64,000 nt of DNA. Source: Arthrobacter sp. P2b (lineage in GTDB: Bacteria > Actinomycetota > Actinomycetes > Actinomycetales > Micrococcaceae). Both the position numbers and the translations under genes were made by a program. Below, one piece after another: positions 1 through 7,470 of this stretch (positions are counted from its first letter, which is position 1; each line of letters starts with the position of its first letter). The stretch lies in NCBI RefSeq assembly GCF_900168295.1, contig NZ_FVZL01000001.1:954134-1018133 (forward strand). Reading direction: 5' to 3'. Under the pieces are notes generated by a model, which was given only the letters and a program-made list of their open reading frames with translations, had not been told where the DNA came from and searched no databases.

Positions 1-543
1 GGTCAGTTCCTTTGGGAAGTTGGCCACGGCGTTGTCGCCGATCACCACGAGGGCGAGTCCACGGAACAGGGCCAGGGTTCCGATGGTGACTGCCAGTGAC
101 GGCAGGCCCAGGACGGCGATCAGGAATCCGTTGAACATGCCTGCTGCCGTTCCTGCGAGCAGGCAGATGGCGAGCACCAGCCAGATGTCCATCCCGCCCG
201 CCCACAGGACACCCATCAGGGCGCTGGTCAGCCCGGCGGTACTGGCCACCGAAAGGTCGATCTCACCCGTGATGATGATCAGCGTCATGGGCATCGCGAT
301 GAGCAGCACAGGTATGACATCCAGGAGCAGGAAGCCGGTGGTGACCGGGGAGGCGAACCGTGGGATGGTGATGGCTGCGTAGACCAGGAATGCCAGGAGG
401 GCGTAGATGGTGATGGCGTCGCGGCTGGCCAGGATCCGGGCTGCCCCTGTCCTGCCCTTCGGCTCGTCCGCAAGCGGTTTGGTGCTGTCTGCGACCGCCG
501 CGGCCGGCGCCGGTTTGCTCCTGGGGGTGGTGGTTTCAGACAT
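1..543 (-). CDS. Carbohydrate ABC transporter permease (3' end outside window)
   Basis: This is an inner-membrane permease of the BPD_transp_2 (ribose/rhamnose-type) family; 181 codons are visible and the C-terminus lies beyond the window edge. Several hydrophobic helices are seen, and the segment GEIDLSVAS is the family's usual cytoplasmic-loop signature. The ATG overlaps the end of the upstream permease by 8 nt, so the two are translationally coupled. The N-terminal 35 residues are Ala/Pro/Thr-rich and presumably cytoplasmic. Together with the two upstream genes it makes a complete importer apart from the binding protein, which should lie beyond the left edge. By family resemblance the substrate may be rhamnose (RhaQ-like), but this is not proven here. 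Confidence 0.85.
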   Translation of the reverse strand, partial: MSETTTPRSKPAPAAAVADSTKPLADEPKGRTGAARILASRDAITIYALLAFLVYAAITIPRFASPVTTGFLLLDVIPVLLIAMPMTLIIITGEIDLSVASTAGLTSALMGVLWAGGMDIWLVLAICLLAGTAAGMFNGFLIAVLGLPSLAVTIGTLALFRGLALVVIGDNAVANFPKELT

Positions 544-1579
544 TGCGTGCCTCGCTTATCCGCAGTTTCTTCGCTGTCCGAAGGCTGGCCAGGCGGTCGA
601 TGATGATGGCGGTGAGGATGAGGATGCCCACAATCGCCTGCTGCCAGAACTTGTCGACCCGCAAGGCGGTGAGGGAGCTGGTGATGGTGGTCAGGAGCAG
701 TGCACCCAGGGCGGCTCCGGCAACGGTTCCGCTGCCGCCGAAGATGGCGACGCCGCCCACCACCGCCGCCGCAACGACGTCCAGTTCCATGCCGGTTCCG
801 GTGGTTGCCCCCACTGAGTTGAAGCGGCTGGCGTAGAGCACTCCGGCCAGGCCGGCGAGCGCGCCGTTGGCAAGGAACGCCAGGAACACCCGCTTGGATA
901 CCTTGATGCCGAAGACCGTGGCAGCGTCGGGGTCCGAGCCGATGGCGTACAGGTCCCTGCCGGGGCGCGTCCCGGCCATGTAGACCGCCACCGCTACCAC
1001 CACCGCGATGGCCAGCAGGGTGATGATGGGGAATCCGAGCACGGTGTCCACGGACAGGGCACCGAAGGCTTCCGGCCGGTCTCCGGCGAAGTACTGTTTG
1101 CCCCCGGCCCAGGCGTTGTTGAGGCCCCGGAACACGTAGAGCGTGCCGAGGGTGATGACCAGCGCCGGTACCTTGGCCACGGTCACCAGCAGCCCGTTGA
1201 TGGATCCGAGCAACGCACCGAAGGCCATCCCGACGACGAGGACGGCGAAGATGGGCAGGTCCGGCATCGCCGCAAAAATGGACCCCGTGCCGAACGCGAC
1301 GAGCCCCAGCATGGAGCCCACCGAGAGGTCGATGTTCCGCGTGATGATGAGCAGGGTTTGTCCGGCCGCGAGGATCATGATGATGGTCGCGTTCAACAGG
1401 AGGTCCTTGACCCCCTGCGGCGACAGGAACAGCGGGTTATTCAGGTACGTGATCAGCACCAGCAGGGCCAGCGCAATCAGGACGGGAAGCTCACGCAGCC
1501 GCAGCACGGAGCCAAGCGCGCCTCCGCCGGCGCGCACCGCCGTCGTGTCCGGTTCCCGGTGGTCGATGGTGGAGCTCAT
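536..1579 (-). CDS. Carbohydrate ABC transporter permease (RhaP-like)
   Basis: A 347-residue integral membrane permease with about 8-10 hydrophobic helices and the BPD_transp_2 signature RNIDLSVGSM. It would form the membrane channel as a heterodimer with the downstream permease and be driven by the upstream ATPase. The ATG at 1577-1579 overlaps the ATPase stop codon in an ATGA arrangement, which fixes the start even though the frame stays open much further upstream. The ATPase partner resembles rhamnose transport ATPases, so a rhamnose or related deoxy-sugar substrate is the best guess. Confidence 0.85.
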   Translation of the reverse strand: MSSTIDHREPDTTAVRAGGGALGSVLRLRELPVLIALALLVLITYLNNPLFLSPQGVKDLLLNATIIMILAAGQTLLIITRNIDLSVGSMLGLVAFGTGSIFAAMPDLPIFAVLVVGMAFGALLGSINGLLVTVAKVPALVITLGTLYVFRGLNNAWAGGKQYFAGDRPEAFGALSVDTVLGFPIITLLAIAVVVAVAVYMAGTRPGRDLYAIGSDPDAATVFGIKVSKRVFLAFLANGALAGLAGVLYASRFNSVGATTGTGMELDVVAAAVVGGVAIFGGSGTVAGAALGALLLTTITSSLTALRVDKFWQQAIVGILILTAIIIDRLASLRTAKKLRISEARNV

Positions 1580-3126
1580 TCCGTCACTCCCGTGGATGAT
1601 GTTGCGGCATGCATAACGGATTCGGGATCGGCGGCAGCACGGTCCAGGTGGGCTGTGATGCGGCCCTCGCGCATGACGAGGACCCGGTCCGCCATGCCCA
1701 GGACCTCGGGCAGTTCGGACGAGATCATCAGGATGGCGATCCCCCGCACCGCCAGGTCTGAGATGAGCCGGTGGACTTCGCTCTTGGTGCCGACGTCGAT
1801 GCCACGCGTGGGTTCGTCGATGATCAGCAGCCGGGGGTCCGTCGCCAGCCACTTGGCGAGCACCACCTTTTGCTGGTTCCCGCCGGAGAGGGTGGAGACG
1901 GCGTGCTCCTGGGAACCGGCCTTGACCTGCAGGCGCTTGCTCCACTCCTGGGCAGCGCGGCGCTCTTTGGCACCGTTGATGAGTCCCGCCGTCAGGAATT
2001 TTTCCCGAAGCGTCAGGGTGACGTTGCGGGCCACCGACAGGTTCATCACCAGCCCCTGCTTGCGGCGGTCCTCCGGGACAAACCCGAGGCCGGCCGCGAT
2101 GGCAGCCTGCGGATCGCGCGCCTTCAAGGGTTTGCCCTCCACTTCGATCCGCCCCGAATCGTAGGGGTCGATCCCGAACACGGCGCGGGCAACTTCGGTG
2201 CGGCCTGCCCCCACCAGTCCGGCCAGGGCGACAATTTCGCCGGCGCGGACCTCGAAGCTGATGTCGCGGAAAACCCCGGCACTGCTGAGCCCCTCGACCT
2301 TAAGCACCGTGTGGCCGATCTCCGCCTCCGCCTTGGGAAACAGCGTGGCGATGTCGCGGCCCACCATCTCGCGGACAATCCGTTCAACCGTGACGTCGGC
2401 GGTGCGGTGGGTGGCGATGTACCGGCCATCCCGCATGACGGTGATCCGGTCGCAGAGGTCAAATACCTCGTCGAAGCGGTGCGAGATGAACAGGATTCCG
2501 GTCCCCTTGTCCCGCAGGGCGCGGGCCACGGCGAAGAGCCTGTCCACTTCCACCCCACTGAGCGCGGCGGTGGGCTCATCCATCACTAGGACTTTCGCAT
2601 CGAGGGAAATGGCTTTTGCGATTTCGATGATCTGCTGGTCCGCGATGGAGAGTCCCTCTGCCACCCGGGACGGATCGATGGGGACCCCCAGCCGCCTGAA
2701 CAGTTCCGCGGCCTGGCGCCTCATCTCGCTGCGGCTGATGAGCCGCGAGCGCCCTTTCGGCTGCCGGCCGATGAAGATGTTTTCCGCGACCGTCAGGTCC
2801 GGGAACAGCGTGGGCTCCTGGTAGATGACCGATATTCCGGCTGCCTTGCTCTCGGCCACGTTCCGGAAATGGACAGGCTCCCCGCTGAGCCGGAAGTCCC
2901 CGGAGTCCGGGTGGTGGAGGCCGGCGAGGATCTTCACCAGCGTGGATTTGCCGGCACCGTTTTCCCCCACTAGGGCGTGGATTTCCCCGGCCTGGATTTC
3001 AATGGTGCCGTCCGCCAGTGCGACCACCGGGCCGAATGTCTTGGCGGCGTGGGTCAGCGAAAGCACTGTCTCCTGCGGCCGTTCCCCAGATCCGGGAACC
3101 GCATGTGCATTCGGAGTTTGCTGCAT
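1576..3126 (-). CDS. Sugar ABC transporter ATP-binding protein (RhaT-like, two ATPase domains)
   Basis: A 516-residue ATPase with two fused nucleotide-binding domains, as in RbsA/MglA-type importers. Domain 1 has a full Walker A (GENGAGKST) and Walker B (VLVMDEPTAAL). Domain 2 has the usual degenerate P-loop (GAGRTE), the signature LSGGNQQKVVLAKW and LLIIDEPTRGIDVG. The stretch IYQEPTLFPDLTVAENI resembles rhizobial RhaT as I remember it; this was not searched. It is the first gene of a coupled three-gene operon reading left. The start is ATG 3126, with a weak GAAGG-like ribosome site about 14 nt away. Repression is expected from the operator at 3163-3174. Confidence 0.85.
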   Translation of the reverse strand: MQQTPNAHAVPGSGERPQETVLSLTHAAKTFGPVVALADGTIEIQAGEIHALVGENGAGKSTLVKILAGLHHPDSGDFRLSGEPVHFRNVAESKAAGISVIYQEPTLFPDLTVAENIFIGRQPKGRSRLISRSEMRRQAAELFRRLGVPIDPSRVAEGLSIADQQIIEIAKAISLDAKVLVMDEPTAALSGVEVDRLFAVARALRDKGTGILFISHRFDEVFDLCDRITVMRDGRYIATHRTADVTVERIVREMVGRDIATLFPKAEAEIGHTVLKVEGLSSAGVFRDISFEVRAGEIVALAGLVGAGRTEVARAVFGIDPYDSGRIEVEGKPLKARDPQAAIAAGLGFVPEDRRKQGLVMNLSVARNVTLTLREKFLTAGLINGAKERRAAQEWSKRLQVKAGSQEHAVSTLSGGNQQKVVLAKWLATDPRLLIIDEPTRGIDVGTKSEVHRLISDLAVRGIAILMISSELPEVLGMADRVLVMREGRITAHLDRAAADPESVMHAATSSTGVTE

Positions 3127-3162
3127 AGAGTAACCGCGCCTTCGAGGTTTACGAGCTTGGAA

Positions 3163-3222
3163 TGAATCGTTTCAGAACTCCTATGTGGTTTGAATCATAA
3201 GACCGCCCACCAGCGCCGTCAA
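3163..3222 (-). promoter_or_regulatory. Promoter plus LacI-type operator of the sugar ABC operon
   Basis: On the minus strand there is a -35 TTGACG (3217-3222), a 17-nt spacer and a -10 TATGAT (3194-3199). About 19 nt downstream of the -10 lies TGAAACGATTCA (3163-3174), a near-palindrome matching the classic LacI-family pattern TGAAWCGNTTCA at 10 of 12 dyad positions. A repressor there would block transcript initiation or early elongation. The rest of the 3127-3406 gap shows no gene. Confidence 0.7.
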
Positions 3223-3406
3223 TAGAATCAGGGGCCGGTGCAGGCATTCGTAACCGATCTGTGCTGGGGCGGCATCCGCGGCAGTTCCGCCCGGGCCCTT
3301 GGCCGGCCTGGCACGCCCAGGCGGCGCCCTTCCTGTTCACCCAACCTTTCCCTCGGGGTAACGCCTTCTCCCCCGCCGTGTCAGGCCCGGCGCCCAGCGT
3401 GGAGGG

Positions 3407-4564
3407 GTGAGGATCGCAATTGTTGCTGAATCATTCCTGCCACTGATGAACGGGGTGACGCATTCCATCCTGCGGGTGCTTGACCACCTGCAGGAACGGG
3501 GCGACGACGTCCTGGTCATTGCACCGTCCACGCAGGACGGGGAGGCGCCGGACCAGGTCAAGGGCGCACACATCCACCGGCTTCCCGCCGTCCCGCTGGC
3601 GGGATACACGAACGTTCGCGTGGCGATGGGCGGTGTGTACCGGGTCAAGCGAATCCTTGCCGACTACGCACCGGACGTGGTCCATCTGGCGTCGCCGTTC
3701 GTCCTCGGCTGGCGGGCGGCCCAGGCGGCCCACCAGCTGGGTATCCCCACGGTGGCCATCTACCAGACAGAGGTCCCCAGCTATGCCGCCCGGTACGGGG
3801 TCCCGTTCCTGGAGAACTGGGCCTGGAACCGGGTGGAAAACATCCATCTGCTTGCCTCCCGCACCCTGGTGCCCTCAACGTTCGCGCTGAACCAGTTGCG
3901 CGGCCGCGGCATTCCCCGGGTGAAGATGTGGCGCCGCGGCGTGGACACCGCCCGGTTCTCACCGGAAAAGCGCGACGACGGGTGGCGGGCTGCGGTGGCG
4001 CCCGGCGGTCAGCGGATCATGGGCTATGTAGGCAGGCTTGCCGTGGAAAAGCAGGTTGAGGACCTGGCCGCCCTGGCCGGAGTGCCGGACGCCAGGCTGG
4101 TGATCGTGGGAGACGGGCCGCAGCGTGCAGCGTTGGAAGATGCGCTGCCGGACGCCGTTTTCACCGGTTTCCTGGGCGGTGACGAGCTGGCACGCACCGT
4201 TGCCTCCTTCGACCTTTTCGTCCACCCGGGCGAGTTCGAAACGTTCTGCCAGACCATCCAGGAAGCCATGGCATCGGGCGTCCCCGTGGTGGCCACCGGC
4301 CGCGGCGGACCCCTGGACCTGGTCGAAAACTCGCGGACGGGCTGGCTCTACGAACCCGGCGACCTTGCAGGAATGCGTGCCCGCGTGCTGGACCTCATGG
4401 GCGATGACGCCAAGCGCCGGGCCTTCGCGGCCGCTGCCCATGCATCTGTTCAAAACAGGACCTGGCCGGCGCTGTGCGCCGAGTTGGTGGGGCACTATAC
4501 GGACGTGATGGCGGACAGGCCGGCAGCACAGGGATCGGGTTCACGGGCAGGGGCAATCCAATGA
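3407..4564 (+). CDS. Family 4 glycosyltransferase (MgtA/PimB-like)
   Basis: A 385-residue GT-B glycosyltransferase. The N-terminus starts with the Rossmann strand RIAIVAESFLP followed by the MNGVTHS loop typical of actinobacterial GT4 mannosyltransferases. Near the C-terminus GEFETFCQTIQEAMASG holds the E-x7-E donor-binding motif. The start is GTG; a GGAGG lies only 1 nt before it, unusually close, but the N-terminal homology leaves little room for another start. It overlaps the UDP-glucose dehydrogenase gene by an ATGA. In corynebacteria an MgtA-type enzyme mannosylates a glucuronosyl-diacylglycerol, so the pairing suggests a glucuronate-containing glycolipid, by inference only. Confidence 0.85.
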   Translation: MRIAIVAESFLPLMNGVTHSILRVLDHLQERGDDVLVIAPSTQDGEAPDQVKGAHIHRLPAVPLAGYTNVRVAMGGVYRVKRILADYAPDVVHLASPFVLGWRAAQAAHQLGIPTVAIYQTEVPSYAARYGVPFLENWAWNRVENIHLLASRTLVPSTFALNQLRGRGIPRVKMWRRGVDTARFSPEKRDDGWRAAVAPGGQRIMGYVGRLAVEKQVEDLAALAGVPDARLVIVGDGPQRAALEDALPDAVFTGFLGGDELARTVASFDLFVHPGEFETFCQTIQEAMASGVPVVATGRGGPLDLVENSRTGWLYEPGDLAGMRARVLDLMGDDAKRRAFAAAAHASVQNRTWPALCAELVGHYTDVMADRPAAQGSGSRAGAIQ

Positions 4565-5940
4565 AAATTTCCGTCATCGGCTGCGGCTACCTGGGCGCCG
4601 TCCACGCCGCCACCCTGGCATCCATGGGCCACAGCGTGGTGGGCGTCGACGTCGATCCGGCCAAGGTCAGCCAGTTGGGCGGCGGTGTGGCCCCGTTCCA
4701 CGAACCCGGCCTGGACGAACTCCTCCAGGACGGGCGGGCCAGCGGAAGGCTGCGGTTCTCCACCGACATGGCGGACGCCAAGGGCGCGCAGGTCCACTTC
4801 CTCTGCGTGGGCACCCCGCAGGACAAAACGTCCGACGCCGCCGACCTCACCTTCCTGGTCTCCGCCACGGAAGCCCTGCTGCCGCACCTGGCCGCGGGCG
4901 CCGTCGTCGTCGGCAAATCCACGGTGCCCGTCGGCACCGTGGCGATGCTCCGCGGTGTGCTGTCCACGCGCCCGGACGTGCGGCTGGGATGGAACCCGGA
5001 GTTCCTCCGGCAGGGTACAGCCGTGAAGGACTCACTGGTTCCCGACCGCCTGGTTTATGGCGTGGAGGGCGGCCGCGCCGCTGCCTTCGGCCCGTCGTCG
5101 GGAGCGCCGCTTGGGGTCACCGCCGCGCTGGACGCCGTGTACGAGCCCCTGCTCCGGGCAGGGATCCCGCGGCTTGTCTGCAACTTTGCCACCGCGGAGC
5201 TCATCAAGTCGGCGGCGAATGCGTACCTGGCCACCAAGGTCAGCTTCATCAATGCCGTGGCCGAGTTGTGTGACGCCTCCGGTGCGGACGTTGCGGAACT
5301 CAGCGAGGCGATGGGACTGGACCCGCGGATCGGGAGCCGGTACCTGCACGCCGGGCTGGGCTTCGGCGGCGGCTGCCTGCCCAAGGACATCCGCAGTTTC
5401 CGGAGCCAGGCCGCAGACCATGGCGTTACAGCGGTGGAGGACTGGATGCGGCTGGTGGATTCGGTGAACCTGGGACAGCGCACCCGGACGGTTGGACTGG
5501 CCGCAGAGCTCTGCGGCGGCAGCCTCGCCGGCCGCTCCGTCACGGTCCTCGGCGCCTCGTTCAAGCCGGACACGGACGATATCCGTGACTCGCCCGCCCT
5601 CGATGTGGCAGACCGGCTGGCTGCCGCCGGCGCGCATGTGACGGTGACGGATCCGAAAGCCGTGAACCATGCCTGGCGGCGCTACCCGCGGCTGCGCTTC
5701 GAAGCCTCCACCGAGCGCGCCCTCGAGGGGGCCGAACTGGTGCTGCTGCTCACCGAGTGGGAGGACTACCGCCGCCTCTCCCCGGCAGCGGCCGCTTCGC
5801 TGGTCCGACGGCGGGTGGTGCTGGATGCGCGCAACGCGCTGGACGCCGCTGCCTGGCAGGCTGAAGGCTGGCTGGTGCGCGGCCTGGGCACATCGGCTGG
5901 CGCACCGATGGTCCAACCGGCGGAGGCCGCCTCCCGCTGA
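4561..5940 (+). CDS. ugd: UDP-glucose 6-dehydrogenase
   Basis: Oxidises UDP-glucose to UDP-glucuronate with two NAD+. The 459 residues match the family length. The N-terminal NAD fold has GCGYLG. ELIKSAANAYLATK holds the active-site lysine helix, and GFGGGCLPKD holds the catalytic cysteine. The C-terminal UDP-binding domain includes SFKPDTDDIRDSPA. The ATG at 4561 overlaps the glycosyltransferase stop (ATGA) and starts exactly at the conserved MKISVIG, although the frame is open upstream. A GDP-mannose dehydrogenase is the main alternative; the neighbourhood does not separate the two completely. Confidence 0.9.
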   Translation: MKISVIGCGYLGAVHAATLASMGHSVVGVDVDPAKVSQLGGGVAPFHEPGLDELLQDGRASGRLRFSTDMADAKGAQVHFLCVGTPQDKTSDAADLTFLVSATEALLPHLAAGAVVVGKSTVPVGTVAMLRGVLSTRPDVRLGWNPEFLRQGTAVKDSLVPDRLVYGVEGGRAAAFGPSSGAPLGVTAALDAVYEPLLRAGIPRLVCNFATAELIKSAANAYLATKVSFINAVAELCDASGADVAELSEAMGLDPRIGSRYLHAGLGFGGGCLPKDIRSFRSQAADHGVTAVEDWMRLVDSVNLGQRTRTVGLAAELCGGSLAGRSVTVLGASFKPDTDDIRDSPALDVADRLAAAGAHVTVTDPKAVNHAWRRYPRLRFEASTERALEGAELVLLLTEWEDYRRLSPAAAASLVRRRVVLDARNALDAAAWQAEGWLVRGLGTSAGAPMVQPAEAASR

Positions 5941-5950
5941 CCTTGGCGCG

Positions 5951-6817
5951 TCAGCCCAGGAGTCCCAGTTCGGCAAACGCCAGTGCCACACCATTGCCGG
6001 CCGGGCCGGGAGTGAACCTGTCAGCGACAGCCAGCACGTCCGGGTGTCCGCCTTCAACGGCAATCCCGATTCCCGCGTACTCCAGCATTTCAATGTCATT
6101 GGCGCTGTCGCCGATGGCCACGATGTCCGCCCGGTCCAGCCCGAGACGGGCTTCCACCACCTGGATGCCCAGCGCTTTGTGGGTGCCGGCCATGTAGATC
6201 TCGCCGGCGCGGTCGCCCAGCGCCGAGAGGGAACTGGGGATCAGGCCCACCTCCGGGCCGAAGGTGTCCAGGAGTTCTGCCAGCGGCACCGGCGAGTCGA
6301 AGCAGGAAATTTTGGCGAACGAGGCGGAGCGCAGGTCGTCGCTGTACTGCATGGGCCCCAGGATGTCCTCAAGCGGATCCACGTCAGTGCTGAGGACTCC
6401 GTCGTGCCGTGGCCGGCCGGCGAACACAGGACCCAGCACCTGCCTCAGCCGCTGATCAACCCCTGTGCGGCCATGCAGCGCCTCCGGTGCTTCCAGTATG
6501 TAGGCGGCCTTATGGGCATCCAGCGTTTCCACGAGGCGCGCAGCCAGGTTCGGCTCAAAGCGGGTGTCCTTCAGGATCTCGCCGTTGAGCTCCACGCGGG
6601 CACCGGCCCCGGTGATGACGCCGTCGAATCCCGTTTCGAGGATGTGGCCGGGAACCATGGACAACGGCCGCCCGGTGCAGACAAAAACCAGGTGGCCGAG
6701 CGCGCGTGCTGTCCGGACAGCCTCAACGTGCGCTGCAGGTGCCAGCCCGTGGTCCGCGTACGTGCCGTCGATGTCGAGGAAGATGGCACGTGGCCGGACG
6801 GTTTGCTGGCTGGACAT
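5951..6817 (-). CDS. HAD-superfamily hydrolase (Cof-like phosphatase)
   Basis: A 288-residue cytosolic phosphatase of the HAD IIB (Cof) type. Motif I is FLDIDGTYAD with the nucleophilic aspartate, motif II is VFVCTGR, and motif IV is AIGDSANDIEML. I chose the ATG at 6817 because AAGGAG sits 6 nt before it; an upstream in-frame ATG ten codons earlier has no such site. The substrate is not predictable; family members hydrolyse sugar phosphates or pyridoxal phosphate. It is convergent with ugd, with a gap of only 10 nt. Confidence 0.85.
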   Translation of the reverse strand: MSSQQTVRPRAIFLDIDGTYADHGLAPAAHVEAVRTARALGHLVFVCTGRPLSMVPGHILETGFDGVITGAGARVELNGEILKDTRFEPNLAARLVETLDAHKAAYILEAPEALHGRTGVDQRLRQVLGPVFAGRPRHDGVLSTDVDPLEDILGPMQYSDDLRSASFAKISCFDSPVPLAELLDTFGPEVGLIPSSLSALGDRAGEIYMAGTHKALGIQVVEARLGLDRADIVAIGDSANDIEMLEYAGIGIAVEGGHPDVLAVADRFTPGPAGNGVALAFAELGLLG

Positions 6818-6905
6818 GCCGGGCTCCTTGGTCTGCTGCGGGGACACCCAATCCTATCGAAGGCGCACATTTGTGCGGGTTCGCACGATAAATGACCGGC
6901 ATTCC

Positions 6906-6934
6906 TTGAGACGAAGTGACAGTCATCCTGTAAT
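6906..6934 (+). promoter_or_regulatory. Candidate promoter of the GlsB-like gene
   Basis: TTGAGA (6906-6911) and TGTAAT (6929-6934) are separated by 17 nt, about 90 nt upstream of the GlsB-like start. TAATAA directly overlaps the -10. No other clear motif is seen in the 6818-7026 gap between these divergent genes. Confidence 0.45.
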
Positions 6935-7026
6935 AAACAAAGCCTTGCAGAGAAGTAAGCACGCTGATTGAATTAGGACACCGGAAATGGGGGCCCGGCA
7001 CAACTTACTGATTAAGGAGTGACAAC

Positions 7027-7296
7027 ATGGGCATTCTCGGATTTCTCATTTTGGGCCTGATCGCCGGAGCCATCGCGAAGGCAATCCTGCCGGGTCGTCA
7101 GGGCGGAGGCTGGGTGGTAACCATGGTCCTTGGCGTTGTCGGCGCCATTCTGGGCGGCTGGATCGGTTCGCTGATCTTTGGCGGCGGACTGGCGGAATTC
7201 TTCGATATCCGTACGTGGCTGCTGGCCATTCTCGGCTCCATCGTCGTACTGCTGGTCTACGGCGCAATCACCAACCGCAGCCACCGCAGGGTGTAA
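7027..7296 (+). CDS. GlsB/YeaQ/YmgE-family membrane protein
   Basis: An 89-residue protein with three hydrophobic helices and a glycine-rich pattern (GLIAGAIAKAILPG, GVVGAILGGWIG), the signature of the 'transglycosylase-associated' GlsB/YeaQ family. These are small inner-membrane proteins linked to general stress; the molecular function is unknown. AAGGAG lies 7 nt before the ATG. The gene is monocistronic: it has its own promoter candidate and a strong hairpin terminator straight after it. Confidence 0.9.
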   Translation: MGILGFLILGLIAGAIAKAILPGRQGGGWVVTMVLGVVGAILGGWIGSLIFGGGLAEFFDIRTWLLAILGSIVVLLVYGAITNRSHRRV

Positions 7297-7321
7297 CAGC
7301 ACCTCATATTTCATCAACCTC

Positions 7322-7354
7322 AAACGCCGTCCTCCCATCCGGAGGGCGGCGTTT
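7322..7354 (+). terminator. Terminator after the GlsB-like gene
   Basis: A 14-bp stem (AAACGCCG arm paired with CGGCGTTT, one G-U pair) with a 5-nt loop lies 25 nt after the stop codon. The right arm ends in GTTT, giving a short U-rich tail. Confidence 0.8.
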
Positions 7355-7470
7355 CTGCGTACCGCTGGCAACGGCCGGGCACCGTCCCGGGCAATTCCTT
7401 GGAAACCGATTCCTCCCCGCACCGCTAAATTTCCGCGTTCGCGTTTATGATGTCCGAGGGGGGTGGTGTT

